Shown: positions 7,876 to 15,415 of the stretch, in pieces
Numbering within the stretch: position 1 is the stretch's first letter
Layout of the letters: the number at the start of each line of letters is the position of its first letter
NCBI GenBank assembly: GCA_017461365.1
Contig: JAFTYG010000005.1
Location: forward strand, 1-40,658
Source of the DNA: Clostridia bacterium
GTDB lineage: Bacteria; Bacillota; Clostridia; Oscillospirales; CAG-272
Direction of reading: 5' to 3'
Length of the DNA stretch: 40,658 bases
The notes under the pieces: model-generated
What the model saw: only the letters and a program-made list of their open reading frames with translations
Database searches by the model: none
Told to the model about the DNA's origin: nothing
Position numbers and translations under genes: made by a program

Positions 7876-8562
7876 ATGACCTATGTAATCTCCGATATTC
7901 ACGGAAATCTTGAAAAATTCAATGAAATACTCGAAAAAATACACTTCACCGACAACGACGTGATGTACGTCCTCGGTGACATCGTCGACATGGGCGACTC
8001 CCCTATGGAGCTCCTCTGCGACCTCTCGATGCGCTATAACGTCATACCCGTAGTCGGAGATCACGACCTCCTTGCCGCGCGCCTTCTCGGAGAGCTCGAT
8101 AAGGTGCTCAGAGGCGGCGCGACACCCGACAGCGAGATAATGGGCGAGCTCACCGATTGGATACGCAAGGGCGGAGCAAAGACCATCGAGGGCTTTAAGA
8201 ACCTCGACGACGATATGAAGGAGGGTGTGCTCGAATACCTCGAAGAGCTTTCGCTTTACGAGGAGGTCGAGGTAAAGGGTAAAAAGTATCTTCTTCTCCA
8301 CGCGGGAATTGCCGATTTCGATCCCGATACCCCTCTTGAGGACTATATGCCCGAGGATTTCGTGTCCGAGCCTCTTGATCCCAACCGTCCTTATTTCGAC
8401 GGCGTGACGGTCATCGCAGGCCACGTTCCCACCTACAAAATGGGCGGCGAGAAGGGCAAGATACTCTACGGCGACGGCTCGATCTTTATAGATTGCGGCG
8501 CGGCTTACGGCGCGGCTCTCGGATGCTTGCGCCTCGAGGACGGCAAGGAATTTTACGCATAA
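7876..8562 (+). CDS. Calcineurin-like metallophosphoesterase
   Basis: A 228-residue metallophosphoesterase. Motifs in order: SDIHGN (6-11), GDIVDMGD (34-41), GDHD (61-64, replacing the usual GNHD/E), LLLHAG (139-144) and IAGHVPTY (180-187). These are the two-metal phosphoesterase ligands; close relatives are bacterial PPP-type Ser/Thr or diadenosine tetraphosphate phosphatases, so the substrate is open. The frame is open 105 bases further upstream into repeat A3, but the ATG at 7876 has a GAAAGG ribosome site and starts directly at the first beta strand. Its TAA overlaps the next ATG (TAATG), so it is coupled to the rRNA methyltransferase gene. Confidence 0.9.
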   Translation: MTYVISDIHGNLEKFNEILEKIHFTDNDVMYVLGDIVDMGDSPMELLCDLSMRYNVIPVVGDHDLLAARLLGELDKVLRGGATPDSEIMGELTDWIRKGGAKTIEGFKNLDDDMKEGVLEYLEELSLYEEVEVKGKKYLLLHAGIADFDPDTPLEDYMPEDFVSEPLDPNRPYFDGVTVIAGHVPTYKMGGEKGKILYGDGSIFIDCGAAYGAALGCLRLEDGKEFYA

Positions 8563-9917
8563 TGAAAAAGGATCAGATAATTGAGCTTGACGTCACCGAC
8601 CTCAATAACCTCGGCTGCGGCGTTGGCAGATATGAGGGCATGGTCGTATTCGTCAAGGGTGCCGTGGCGGGCGACAGAGTGCGCGCAAAGGTCATAAAGG
8701 TCAACAAGAGCTTCTCTGCGGCAAGGCTTGAAGAAATACTGACATCCTCTCCCGTAAGGCTTGCGGACGATCCGTGCAGAGCTCCGCTTGCCTGCGGTGG
8801 GTGCGTTTATCGGCATATAACCTACGACGAGGAGCTTCGCTTGAAGCGCGAATACGTAAAGAACGCCTTCAAAAAGGCGGGACTTGCCGACGTTTCGGTG
8901 CTCCCCACGCTCTCGACGGGCAGAATTTGCGGATACAGAAATAAAGGGCAGTACCCCGTGACCGCGACAAAGCAAGGGCTTCGGGCGGGCTTTTTCGCGC
9001 AGAAGTCGCACAATATAATCCCTGCCGACGGATGCGCCATACAGAACGCTTCGTTCGCGCCGATCGTCGGATTTGTCTGCGAGTTCGGAAGCACTCACGG
9101 CTGGAGCGCCTATGATGAGGAGACGGGCAAGGGGCTTTTGCGCCATATCTATCTCCGAGTGGGTGAGAAAACGGGTGAGATCATGCTCTGCCTCGTCATA
9201 AACGGCGACGCTCTGCCCGATTCGAAGGAATTTTGCGAGGCTGTACGGATAAAATTTCCCGCCGTCGTCAGTCTTATGATAAACGTAAATAAGAAAAATA
9301 CCAACGTAGTCCTTGGGGAACGCTTTGTCACTCTTTCGGGCAAGAGCTACATAGAGGACGAGCTCTGCTCTCTGCGCTTTAAGATAAGCCCCGACAGCTT
9401 TTATCAGGTCAACCGTGACGGTGCGGAGCTTTTGTATAACGCCGCCCGCGAGAGAGCCGCCCTTACGGGTAAAGAAGTGCTGATGGATCTTTATTGCGGA
9501 ACGGGCACGATAGGGCTTTCTATGGCGAAGAACGCAAAAAAACTTTGCGGCGTTGAGATAGTCGGCGCGGCGGTCGAGTGCGCCCGTGAGAACGCAAGAC
9601 AGAACGGGATAGCTAACGCCGAATTTTTCTGCGACGATGCAGGCGACCGCGATGTTATTCTCAAAGCCGCGGGAGGCATACGCCCCGACGTCGTTGTTAT
9701 AGATCCGCCAAGAAAGGGCTCGACGCGCGCGCTTGCCGAAACGCTTGCCTCGCTCGGAGTGCCGAGGATAGTTTACGTCTCCTGCGACGCCGATACACTT
9801 GCGCGCGATTGCACGTGGTTTGACGAGCTTGGATATGAGATAGGCGAGGTCCTGCCTGTCGATATGTTCCCACGTACGGGACACGTCGAGAGTGTCGTTT
9901 GTCTGACGAGAAAGTAA
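8562..9917 (+). CDS. rlmD: RlmD/RumA-type 23S rRNA (uracil-5)-methyltransferase
   Basis: A 451-residue TRAM-domain RNA uracil-C5 methyltransferase. The N-terminal TRAM domain (1-60) is followed by iron-sulfur cysteines C72, C78, C81 and C158, the SAM motif LMDLYCGTGTIGLS (307-320), IDPPRKGS (380-387) and the catalytic Cys408 in YVSCDADTLARD. The HVES near residues 441-444 supplies the general base. Target (U1939, U747 or a tRNA uracil) is not decided by sequence alone. The ATG at 8562 overlaps the preceding stop by one base; a longer frame to 8493 would overlap the phosphoesterase by 70 bases and adds an Arg-rich leader with no family support. Confidence 0.95.
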   Translation: MKKDQIIELDVTDLNNLGCGVGRYEGMVVFVKGAVAGDRVRAKVIKVNKSFSAARLEEILTSSPVRLADDPCRAPLACGGCVYRHITYDEELRLKREYVKNAFKKAGLADVSVLPTLSTGRICGYRNKGQYPVTATKQGLRAGFFAQKSHNIIPADGCAIQNASFAPIVGFVCEFGSTHGWSAYDEETGKGLLRHIYLRVGEKTGEIMLCLVINGDALPDSKEFCEAVRIKFPAVVSLMINVNKKNTNVVLGERFVTLSGKSYIEDELCSLRFKISPDSFYQVNRDGAELLYNAARERAALTGKEVLMDLYCGTGTIGLSMAKNAKKLCGVEIVGAAVECARENARQNGIANAEFFCDDAGDRDVILKAAGGIRPDVVVIDPPRKGSTRALAETLASLGVPRIVYVSCDADTLARDCTWFDELGYEIGEVLPVDMFPRTGHVESVVCLTRK

Positions 9918-9932
9918 TATAGGGTATATTTT

Positions 9933-10256
9933 ATGAATGATATAGAACTGATTTACGAAAAGGTGAAAGAGTCACAATTTGCTCCTAACTAATAGTTTGC
10001 TCTAAACGAAGGCTTTACGTGGGATGTTCCTGTTATTTGCGGCAAGTCCAAGCAGGGACGATTTTGGTTATACGCAGATGAAGATGTTCCGGATCCACAC
10101 GACTTTGAATTCGTTTTTTCTGTAGAATATGAAAAACAAGCTTTGTTAAGAAAGCAATTGGTTAAGTGTCATACTCATTGGCATCCACAAACTATAGAGC
10201 AAGCCGTTGAAGATATAAATGCTTTTATGATGGGACAACATCCATTTGTAAAATGA
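9933..10256 (+). pseudogene. Small hypothetical gene broken by two adjacent in-frame stops
   Basis: The frame reads MNDIELIYEKVKESQFAPN, then TAA TAG at 9990-9995, then continues uninterrupted for 86 residues (FALNEGFTWDVPVICG onward, to FMMGQHPFVK and a stop). The stop-containing segment looks like an in-frame 18-base duplication: TTTGCTCCTAAC (9978-9989) is repeated as TTTGCTCTAAAC (9996-10007) with the stops between. Removing one unit would restore a continuous protein of about 99-100 residues. There is no good SD before the ATG. The family is not recognised. It begins an AT-richer accessory patch after rlmD. Confidence 0.6.
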
Positions 10257-10313
10257 GACTTTAATGTATTCCCCCCGTTCACAGCAGTAACTTAACATTG
10301 AGAGGAAAGAAAA

Positions 10314-11030
10314 ATGAAAAAAATTATTTCTTCAAAAAAGTGGTTGATAACGTATCTCATCATTTTGCTGTTCTTAACCTGCTTCAATGTGGGGGGAATT
10401 GCTTTGATCATATGCTCGGCTGTCGCAAGCAATACACAAGCGTTAGTCATTGGAATTGTAACGCTGGTATATATGCTCCCAATTACGGGAATTATTTTGT
10501 TTTACCTTAACAGGCGGGCTTGCCTCATTTGGGCAGAGGACGGATGCATTCAAAGAAAGGGCTTGCTTTTCGGCTTCAGAGACAGTATAAAGCCCGAAAA
10601 TATAGACAGCGTTGGAATAACTCGGGATAATAAAAAAATATATGTGATTTTAAATCAAGGCGACTATATTCATGCTAACGGGTACCTTGAAATATCAAAT
10701 AACGCGCATAATATGGCGCTTGTAAAATCTATTTGGACAGGCGATATTTATTCCCCGGAATTGTGTGATGCTTGTAAAAATATTAAAGCCGGACCGCTTG
10801 AATCTCCGGAAGAATATTTGGATGCGCTCGAGCAGATCAAAGATTTGATAGCGAGCGGAAATTATGAAATGGTTGTAAGCGATAATCCAATTGATGCCGT
10901 ACTTGATGAAAATGGACGTTGGGTTGATGATACTATTTCACATATCGTAAAGTGCAAAAAATGCGGAGCATTTGTCCATTGTTATTGCGATACCTACCAT
11001 GGAAAAGGGAATTTAACGGTAAGAAAATAA
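10314..11030 (+). CDS. Hypothetical membrane protein with a C-terminal Cys domain
   Basis: A 238-residue protein of unrecognised function. Two membrane segments lie at about 11-37 and 43-64. A soluble part of beta character follows (about 65-130), possibly a small PH-like fold, as in the next gene. The last about 65 residues look like a separate acidic module ending in ISHIVKCKKCGAFVHCYCDT, with a CxxC and a second pair of Cys that could bind zinc. AGAGGAAAG precedes the ATG. Base composition is more AT-rich than in rlmD. The join of a membrane/PH-like part to the Cys module may be a fusion of two small genes. Three similar unknown proteins are adjacent. Confidence 0.75.
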   Translation: MKKIISSKKWLITYLIILLFLTCFNVGGIALIICSAVASNTQALVIGIVTLVYMLPITGIILFYLNRRACLIWAEDGCIQRKGLLFGFRDSIKPENIDSVGITRDNKKIYVILNQGDYIHANGYLEISNNAHNMALVKSIWTGDIYSPELCDACKNIKAGPLESPEEYLDALEQIKDLIASGNYEMVVSDNPIDAVLDENGRWVDDTISHIVKCKKCGAFVHCYCDTYHGKGNLTVRK

Positions 11031-11052
11031 CTTTACTAAAGGAGGAAAGGCA

Positions 11053-11535
11053 TTGAAAGCTAAAATGACCGTCAGATACGGCAAGGCGTGGCTGTTTGTC
11101 GCGGCGTGTATTTTTCTGCTCGCGGCGCTCGGAGTAATGGCGTTTGTATTTATCGCGGAAGATAAAAATTATGCGTTGGCGGTCGTCTGCCTGCTCCTTG
11201 CCGCTGTCGCTCTTACGGGTACGTTTTTCCGTTTTAATTACGGCATAAGGATCAACAGCAAACGGGTTACGGCTATCGACGGGGGCAGCATAAAGATACT
11301 GCGGTACGATGACGTAAGCTCGATAGTTGTAAAATTTACCGACAGAGACGTACTCGTCCGCATAAAGATGAAAAATCAACAGGAACATATTTTTGTTTGG
11401 GATGCTATTGCTTCGGGAAATACCGCATTTCAGATCAAAAACAAGATAAAGATCGACAGCCGATTTGTCGAAAAAAGCATCGAAAGTCTGTCAAAATGCG
11501 AAAAAGTGAAAATTCAGAATTTTTATACGGTGTGA
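11053..11535 (+). CDS. Hypothetical membrane protein, PH-like
   Basis: A 160-residue protein. It starts at a TTG seven bases after a strong SD (GGAGG, 11041-11045); the first ATG, 12 bases later, is too far from it. Two membrane segments (about 12-35 and 41-57) are followed by a basic soluble domain (about 62-125) whose alternating strands (YGIRINSKRVTAID, VLVRIKMK) resemble small bacterial PH domains. No catalytic motif is seen. It is 22 bases after the preceding unknown gene and probably in the same operon. Membrane-associated regulation or sensing is only a guess from layout. Confidence 0.72.
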   Translation: MKAKMTVRYGKAWLFVAACIFLLAALGVMAFVFIAEDKNYALAVVCLLLAAVALTGTFFRFNYGIRINSKRVTAIDGGSIKILRYDDVSSIVVKFTDRDVLVRIKMKNQQEHIFVWDAIASGNTAFQIKNKIKIDSRFVEKSIESLSKCEKVKIQNFYTV

Positions 11536-11581
11536 TAACATAAGCGTGTACAATTACATCTACATACCGAAAGGAGCAGTA

Positions 11582-12022
11582 ATGAAAAAATCATCTTCAA
11601 TTCCGATGGCTATGGCATTAAAAAAATATTACTGCCATGAATGCGGGGAAATGCTTGTAAAGACGCCGAGAACGAGAGTTATTCGGAGGGGAGATCCCGA
11701 CTACCGCAAGCACAACAGAGTGGGCAATAAACATATAAGCGGTGACGTTGAATTGACGGAATACGATCTTAAATGCCCGTCCTGCGACAGAATAGTTGAT
11801 TTTGACGAGCAGTGCGTTATTGATGAGATCCAGAAGCGTCTCGGCAAACGCGAGCTGTCACAGACCGAGATAGACGACAATAAAAATCAAGCCAACGACA
11901 CTGTGGACAGAAAAAATAAAATAGCGAATACGGTCTTTACCGTGTTCGTTATCGCCGTACTCATTGTCATATTTTATTTGTTCAGTAAGTTCGGAATGTC
12001 CTCGATCAAGTTTTATTTTTAG
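11582..12022 (+). CDS. Zinc-ribbon protein with a C-terminal membrane anchor
   Basis: A 146-residue protein. The start at 11582 follows AAAGGAGCAGTA; the frame extends 36 bases upstream but without a ribosome site. Two CxxC pairs (YYCHECGEM near 16-24 and LKCPSCDR near 65-72) make a probable zinc ribbon. A polar linker and a single membrane segment (about 122-141) near the C-terminus follow. This is a tail-anchored soluble domain facing the cytoplasm if topology is usual. Function is unknown. It follows two other unknown membrane proteins and precedes a GNAT gene by 36 bases. Confidence 0.75.
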   Translation: MKKSSSIPMAMALKKYYCHECGEMLVKTPRTRVIRRGDPDYRKHNRVGNKHISGDVELTEYDLKCPSCDRIVDFDEQCVIDEIQKRLGKRELSQTEIDDNKNQANDTVDRKNKIANTVFTVFVIAVLIVIFYLFSKFGMSSIKFYF

Positions 12023-12058
12023 ATATATTTTGCGGTAAAATAAAGGAGAAACATCATT

Positions 12059-12490
12059 TTGGAGCTTAAAATAAAATTTTTTGAAGAGCTTACCACCCGT
12101 GAGCTTTATGAGATACTCAGAGCGCGCTCGGAGATATTTTTGCTCGAACAGCGCATCGTCTGTCAGGACCTTGACAGGGTGGATTACGACGCTCTGCACT
12201 GCTTTTTGTGGGAGGGCGACGAGGTCTTGGCTTGCCTTCGCGCATACCGCACCGAGGAAAATACCGTGAAGATAGGCAGAGTCCTCTCAATCACTCACGG
12301 AAAGGGGCTTGGCTCGCGCCTTATGAGAGCGGCTCTGCCCGAGATAAAAGGTAAATTCGGCTGTGATACGGTCACGGTCAACGCGCAGACACACGCCGAG
12401 GGATTTTATAAGAGCTTCGGCTTTGTTACGACCTCGGATGAGTTTTTAGAAGAGGGAGTGCCTCACGTTGCGATGAGGTTGGATATTTAA
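12059..12490 (+). CDS. ElaA-family GNAT N-acetyltransferase
   Basis: A 143-residue GNAT protein of the ElaA type. The opening, FFEELTTRELYEILRARSEI, followed by FLLEQ, is the characteristic ElaA start. The acetyl-CoA-binding loop is near RVLSITHGKGLGSRLM (about 79-94), and YKSFGFV (118-124) is the usual GNAT strand after the second helix. The substrate is not known. The start is TTG at 12059 with AAAGGAG upstream; it places the protein start where the family begins. It precedes the PP-loop gene by 22 bases and may be in one transcript with it. Confidence 0.9.
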   Translation: MELKIKFFEELTTRELYEILRARSEIFLLEQRIVCQDLDRVDYDALHCFLWEGDEVLACLRAYRTEENTVKIGRVLSITHGKGLGSRLMRAALPEIKGKFGCDTVTVNAQTHAEGFYKSFGFVTTSDEFLEEGVPHVAMRLDI

Positions 12491-12512
12491 GTTTAAGAAA
12501 CGCGGAAATATT

Positions 12513-13901
12513 ATGTACGACATACAAAACCGATGGAAGCTTGAAAACAACGTACTGAAATATTACGGTCTGAGACGTCAGCCGAACACGTTCAAAAACA
12601 GCGTAAGGCTTACGAAAAAGCAGAGAGCCATTATCGAAAAAATGCCCTGCGCCCTGACGTCCGATGAGACCGACACGCTGAAGGATCTTATCGGCGCGCA
12701 GATAGTAAGGACCGAGGACAGAAAAACGACGCCTGAATCGTTGCGCGAGGCTGTTTTCTGCAAGACCTGCGTTGCCAACGACTTTATGATCCCCGGGATA
12801 GAATTTGATGACGACGGAAGATGCCCGATCTGCGCCTCAGCCGATAATATGCGCGGGCTCAGAAGCGTTCTTCCGGTTATGAATGAGATCCCGAGATCAA
12901 AGACGTCGCGCTTTGATATTGCCCTGTTTTATACGGGCGGCAAGGACTCAACGTATCTGCTCTGGTATCTGTCAGGGGTATTGGGGCTTCGCGTGCTTGC
13001 GCTGACGTGGGAAATTCCCTTTATGTCCGAGTGCGCAAAGAAAAGCATCGAAAACGCCAAGAGCAGACTTGATACGGTAGAGTTTATAAGCAGAAGGATC
13101 GCGGACGGCGACCTGAGAAAAATATACGAAAAGCTCTATTCGCTGAGCGGAAATACCTGCGCCTGCCCGTCCTTGGCATACGTTCTGTTTTACCCCGAGC
13201 TCGTTATAAACAGAGTGCCCTATTTCGTAGCAGGGAACGAGCCCGCGCAGATGATCGGGCTGTATTATAACCATATGGCGCCGAGGATAGCTTACACCTT
13301 TGCCGAAAATAAGATACTGAACGCTCTGCTCAACGTCGGCAGAGTGCTTACGCTCCGCCCGCCCTTGAAAAAGGGGCAATTTCATACCCTGACTACCGTG
13401 AAACAGCTTGCCTACGGTGATAACCCGATAAAAAATCTGACGGGATATTCAAATCAGCTCGTTCACAATGTATGCGAAGCTATAAATGAAGTTCCGAGTA
13501 TCACAAAGCCGCTCAAAAGAGCGATACGCTCGTCCTCGCGCTCGGGTAATATCCCCGCGTTCGTGCAGATCGATCTTGACGAGATCTCGGGAGGCACCTA
13601 CGAATGGGATAAGATAAAGGACGTGATAATAAGAGAGTGCGGATGGGTAGCTCCCGAGCAAAGCGACAAGGGCTTACATACAAGCTGTAAGATAGAAAAA
13701 TGCAAGGAGCATTCTCAGTTTGTCCGATTTTACAATATGGAAAGCACAATGATCCCGTTCAGCGCGCTTGAGATCGCTATTGCAAGCAGAAACCGAAATC
13801 TGTCGCGCGAGGATGCCCTCGCTGAGCTTAACGCGTCGCTCGGATTTTCGCTTGACGAAATTCCCGAATGCTCTATCATGAAGGAGTATCTGAAAAAATG
13901 A
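12513..13901 (+). CDS. PP-loop ATPase, N-acetyl sugar amidotransferase-like
   Basis: A 462-residue ATP pyrophosphatase. A Cys4 element, FCKTCVAND...GRCPICAS (C83, C86, C104, C107), precedes the PP-loop FYTGGKDSTYLLW (139-151). This order resembles WbpG/PseA-type N-acetyl sugar amidotransferases and other PP-loop amidating or thiolating enzymes. Further Cys pairs (C216/C218, and CKIEKCKE near the C-terminus) could bind metal or carry sulfur. Such enzymes activate a substrate as an adenylate and then add ammonia or sulfide. No glycan or capsule genes are nearby, so an O-antigen role is unlikely here. It shares an ATGA overlap with the flavodoxin-ferredoxin gene, pointing to a linked redox job. 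Confidence 0.8.
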   Translation: MYDIQNRWKLENNVLKYYGLRRQPNTFKNSVRLTKKQRAIIEKMPCALTSDETDTLKDLIGAQIVRTEDRKTTPESLREAVFCKTCVANDFMIPGIEFDDDGRCPICASADNMRGLRSVLPVMNEIPRSKTSRFDIALFYTGGKDSTYLLWYLSGVLGLRVLALTWEIPFMSECAKKSIENAKSRLDTVEFISRRIADGDLRKIYEKLYSLSGNTCACPSLAYVLFYPELVINRVPYFVAGNEPAQMIGLYYNHMAPRIAYTFAENKILNALLNVGRVLTLRPPLKKGQFHTLTTVKQLAYGDNPIKNLTGYSNQLVHNVCEAINEVPSITKPLKRAIRSSSRSGNIPAFVQIDLDEISGGTYEWDKIKDVIIRECGWVAPEQSDKGLHTSCKIEKCKEHSQFVRFYNMESTMIPFSALEIAIASRNRNLSREDALAELNASLGFSLDEIPECSIMKEYLKK

Positions 13902-14581
13902 ATGCCGTCGTTTTTTATTCCAATACGGGACAGAGCGAGGCTGTGGCAAAATATCTCGGAGAAGCGCTTGGCTACACGGTCGTGGATATTGAGGGGGCCG
14001 ACAGCGGAGGATATGAGGATCTTGTGCTTGTATTTCCAGTGCACGCTCAGAATATTCCGCGCCCCGTCAGGGAGCTTTTGAAAAAGACGCGGGTAAAAAA
14101 CCTGACAGCTATCGCCACCTACGGGAAAATGTGCTACGGAAACGTGCTGTATGAGATACAAAACGAATTTCATATGAATATCGTGGCGGGAGCGTATATA
14201 CCCGCGAAGCATGCGTATATAGACGGTGACGGAGGACTTCCCGATCTCAGTCTTTTAACGCCGATAATAGAAAAGATCAAAGCCCCGTCAGAGATAGAGC
14301 TCCCGAAATTGTATAAAAACCCCCTTGCCGATCTCTTCCCGAAAACGAGAAGCAGGCTCGGCGTGAAGCTATACAAAAATTCAAATTGCAACGGTTGCGG
14401 AGCTTGCGCCGAGCGCTGTCACTTTCGCGCGATAGACTCGGGCGTTACGAACGGCAGATGCATCAGGTGTCTGCGGTGCGTCAAGGTCTGCCCGAATAAT
14501 GCCCTGGAGTTCAAGGCGAGGCTGCCTATGAGACTCTATCTGAGTAAAAAGAAGGTAAACGAAACTGTAATTTACGTTTGA
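13898..14581 (+). CDS. EFR1-type flavodoxin-ferredoxin protein
   Basis: A 227-residue electron carrier. The N-terminal about 140 residues are flavodoxin-like, with the FMN-binding start VFYSNTGQSEAVAKYL (5-20). The C-terminus has two [4Fe-4S] motifs: CNGCGACAERC (164-174) and CIRCLRCVKVCP (188-199). This arrangement is that of EFR1-family ferrodoxins. The start at 13898 is inside the preceding stop (ATGA); a frame starting at 13868 lies wholly inside the upstream gene. It is followed by a PHP hydrolase gene at a few bases. It may feed electrons to the PP-loop enzyme or to an oxygen-sensitive partner; that link is inferred only from coupling. Confidence 0.9.
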   Translation: MNAVVFYSNTGQSEAVAKYLGEALGYTVVDIEGADSGGYEDLVLVFPVHAQNIPRPVRELLKKTRVKNLTAIATYGKMCYGNVLYEIQNEFHMNIVAGAYIPAKHAYIDGDGGLPDLSLLTPIIEKIKAPSEIELPKLYKNPLADLFPKTRSRLGVKLYKNSNCNGCGACAERCHFRAIDSGVTNGRCIRCLRCVKVCPNNALEFKARLPMRLYLSKKKVNETVIYV

Positions 14582-14598
14582 CAGCGGAAAGGAAAAAG

Positions 14599-15402
14599 AT
14601 GAAATACAAAATAGATCACGACTATCACATCCATTCGCTTTTGTCCTCCTGCTCGCGCGACGCAGAGCAAACGGCAGAGAGGATATTGCAGTACGCAAAG
14701 GATAACTCTCTTTCCCGTATCTGCATCACGGATCACTATTGGGACAGCGCGGTCGAGGGCGCGTCAAAATGGTACGAGCCGCAGAACTTTGAGCATATAA
14801 GCAGAGCCTTGCCGCTTCCGCAGGCGGATGGGATAGAATTTCTTTTCGGATGTGAGACCGATATGGATATGCACAGAACTATCGGCATCCCTCCCGAACG
14901 GTATGACGATTTCGATTTTATCATAATCCCCACTACGCACTTGCATATGAAATGCAACGTAGCCGAGGCGGATCGCGAAAGCAATAAGCGGCGCGCCGAG
15001 CTCTGGGTGGAGAGACTTGAGGGCTTGCTCTCGGAGGAGCTTCCGTTCGGCAAGATAGGTATTGCGCATCTTGCCTGCGGACTTATAAACAATCGCTCGC
15101 GCGAGGATTATCTTGAAACGCTCGGTATGATACCCGACGGGGATATGGAGAGATTGTTTGCCAAGGCGGCGGAGCGCGGCTGCGGCATAGAGCTCAATAT
15201 GAGCGATATGTCCTTTGCCGACAGCGAGGCAGAGACCGTTCTGCGACCGTTCCGTATAGCCAAGAGCTGCGGATGTAAATTTTATCTCGGCAGTGACGCG
15301 CACCACCCCGCGTCGTTTGATAAAGCAAAGGCCGTTTTCGAGCGAGCGATAGATCGGCTGGAGCTTAGCGAGGACGATAAATTTCATATTGTAGGGAAAT
15401 GA
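14599..15402 (+). CDS. PHP-domain phosphoesterase
   Basis: A 267-residue PHP-domain hydrolase. Metal-binding motifs: DYHIHS (8-13), ITDHYW (43-48) and GSDAHH near the C-terminus. Relatives are histidinol-phosphatases (HisK type) and other phosphoesterases; no his genes are near, so the substrate is open. The ATG at 14599 has GGAAAGG upstream; a TTG start at 14578 would overlap the EFR1 gene by four bases but has no better support. Third in a tight set with the PP-loop and EFR1 genes, 13 bases before the LVIVD gene. Confidence 0.87.
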   Translation: MKYKIDHDYHIHSLLSSCSRDAEQTAERILQYAKDNSLSRICITDHYWDSAVEGASKWYEPQNFEHISRALPLPQADGIEFLFGCETDMDMHRTIGIPPERYDDFDFIIIPTTHLHMKCNVAEADRESNKRRAELWVERLEGLLSEELPFGKIGIAHLACGLINNRSREDYLETLGMIPDGDMERLFAKAAERGCGIELNMSDMSFADSEAETVLRPFRIAKSCGCKFYLGSDAHHPASFDKAKAVFERAIDRLELSEDDKFHIVGK

Positions 15403-15415
15403 GTGTGACTTCAAT

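Noticed and set aside
8553-9884. 443-codon open frame opposite rlmD
   Set aside because: Shadow of the codon bias of rlmD on the other strand; the plus frame has all methyltransferase motifs and a coupled start.
12513-13901. Reading the PP-loop gene as O-antigen or legionaminic/pseudaminic acid amidotransferase
   Set aside because: Motif order fits, but no nucleotide-sugar or glycosyltransferase genes are near, so the specific role is not claimed.
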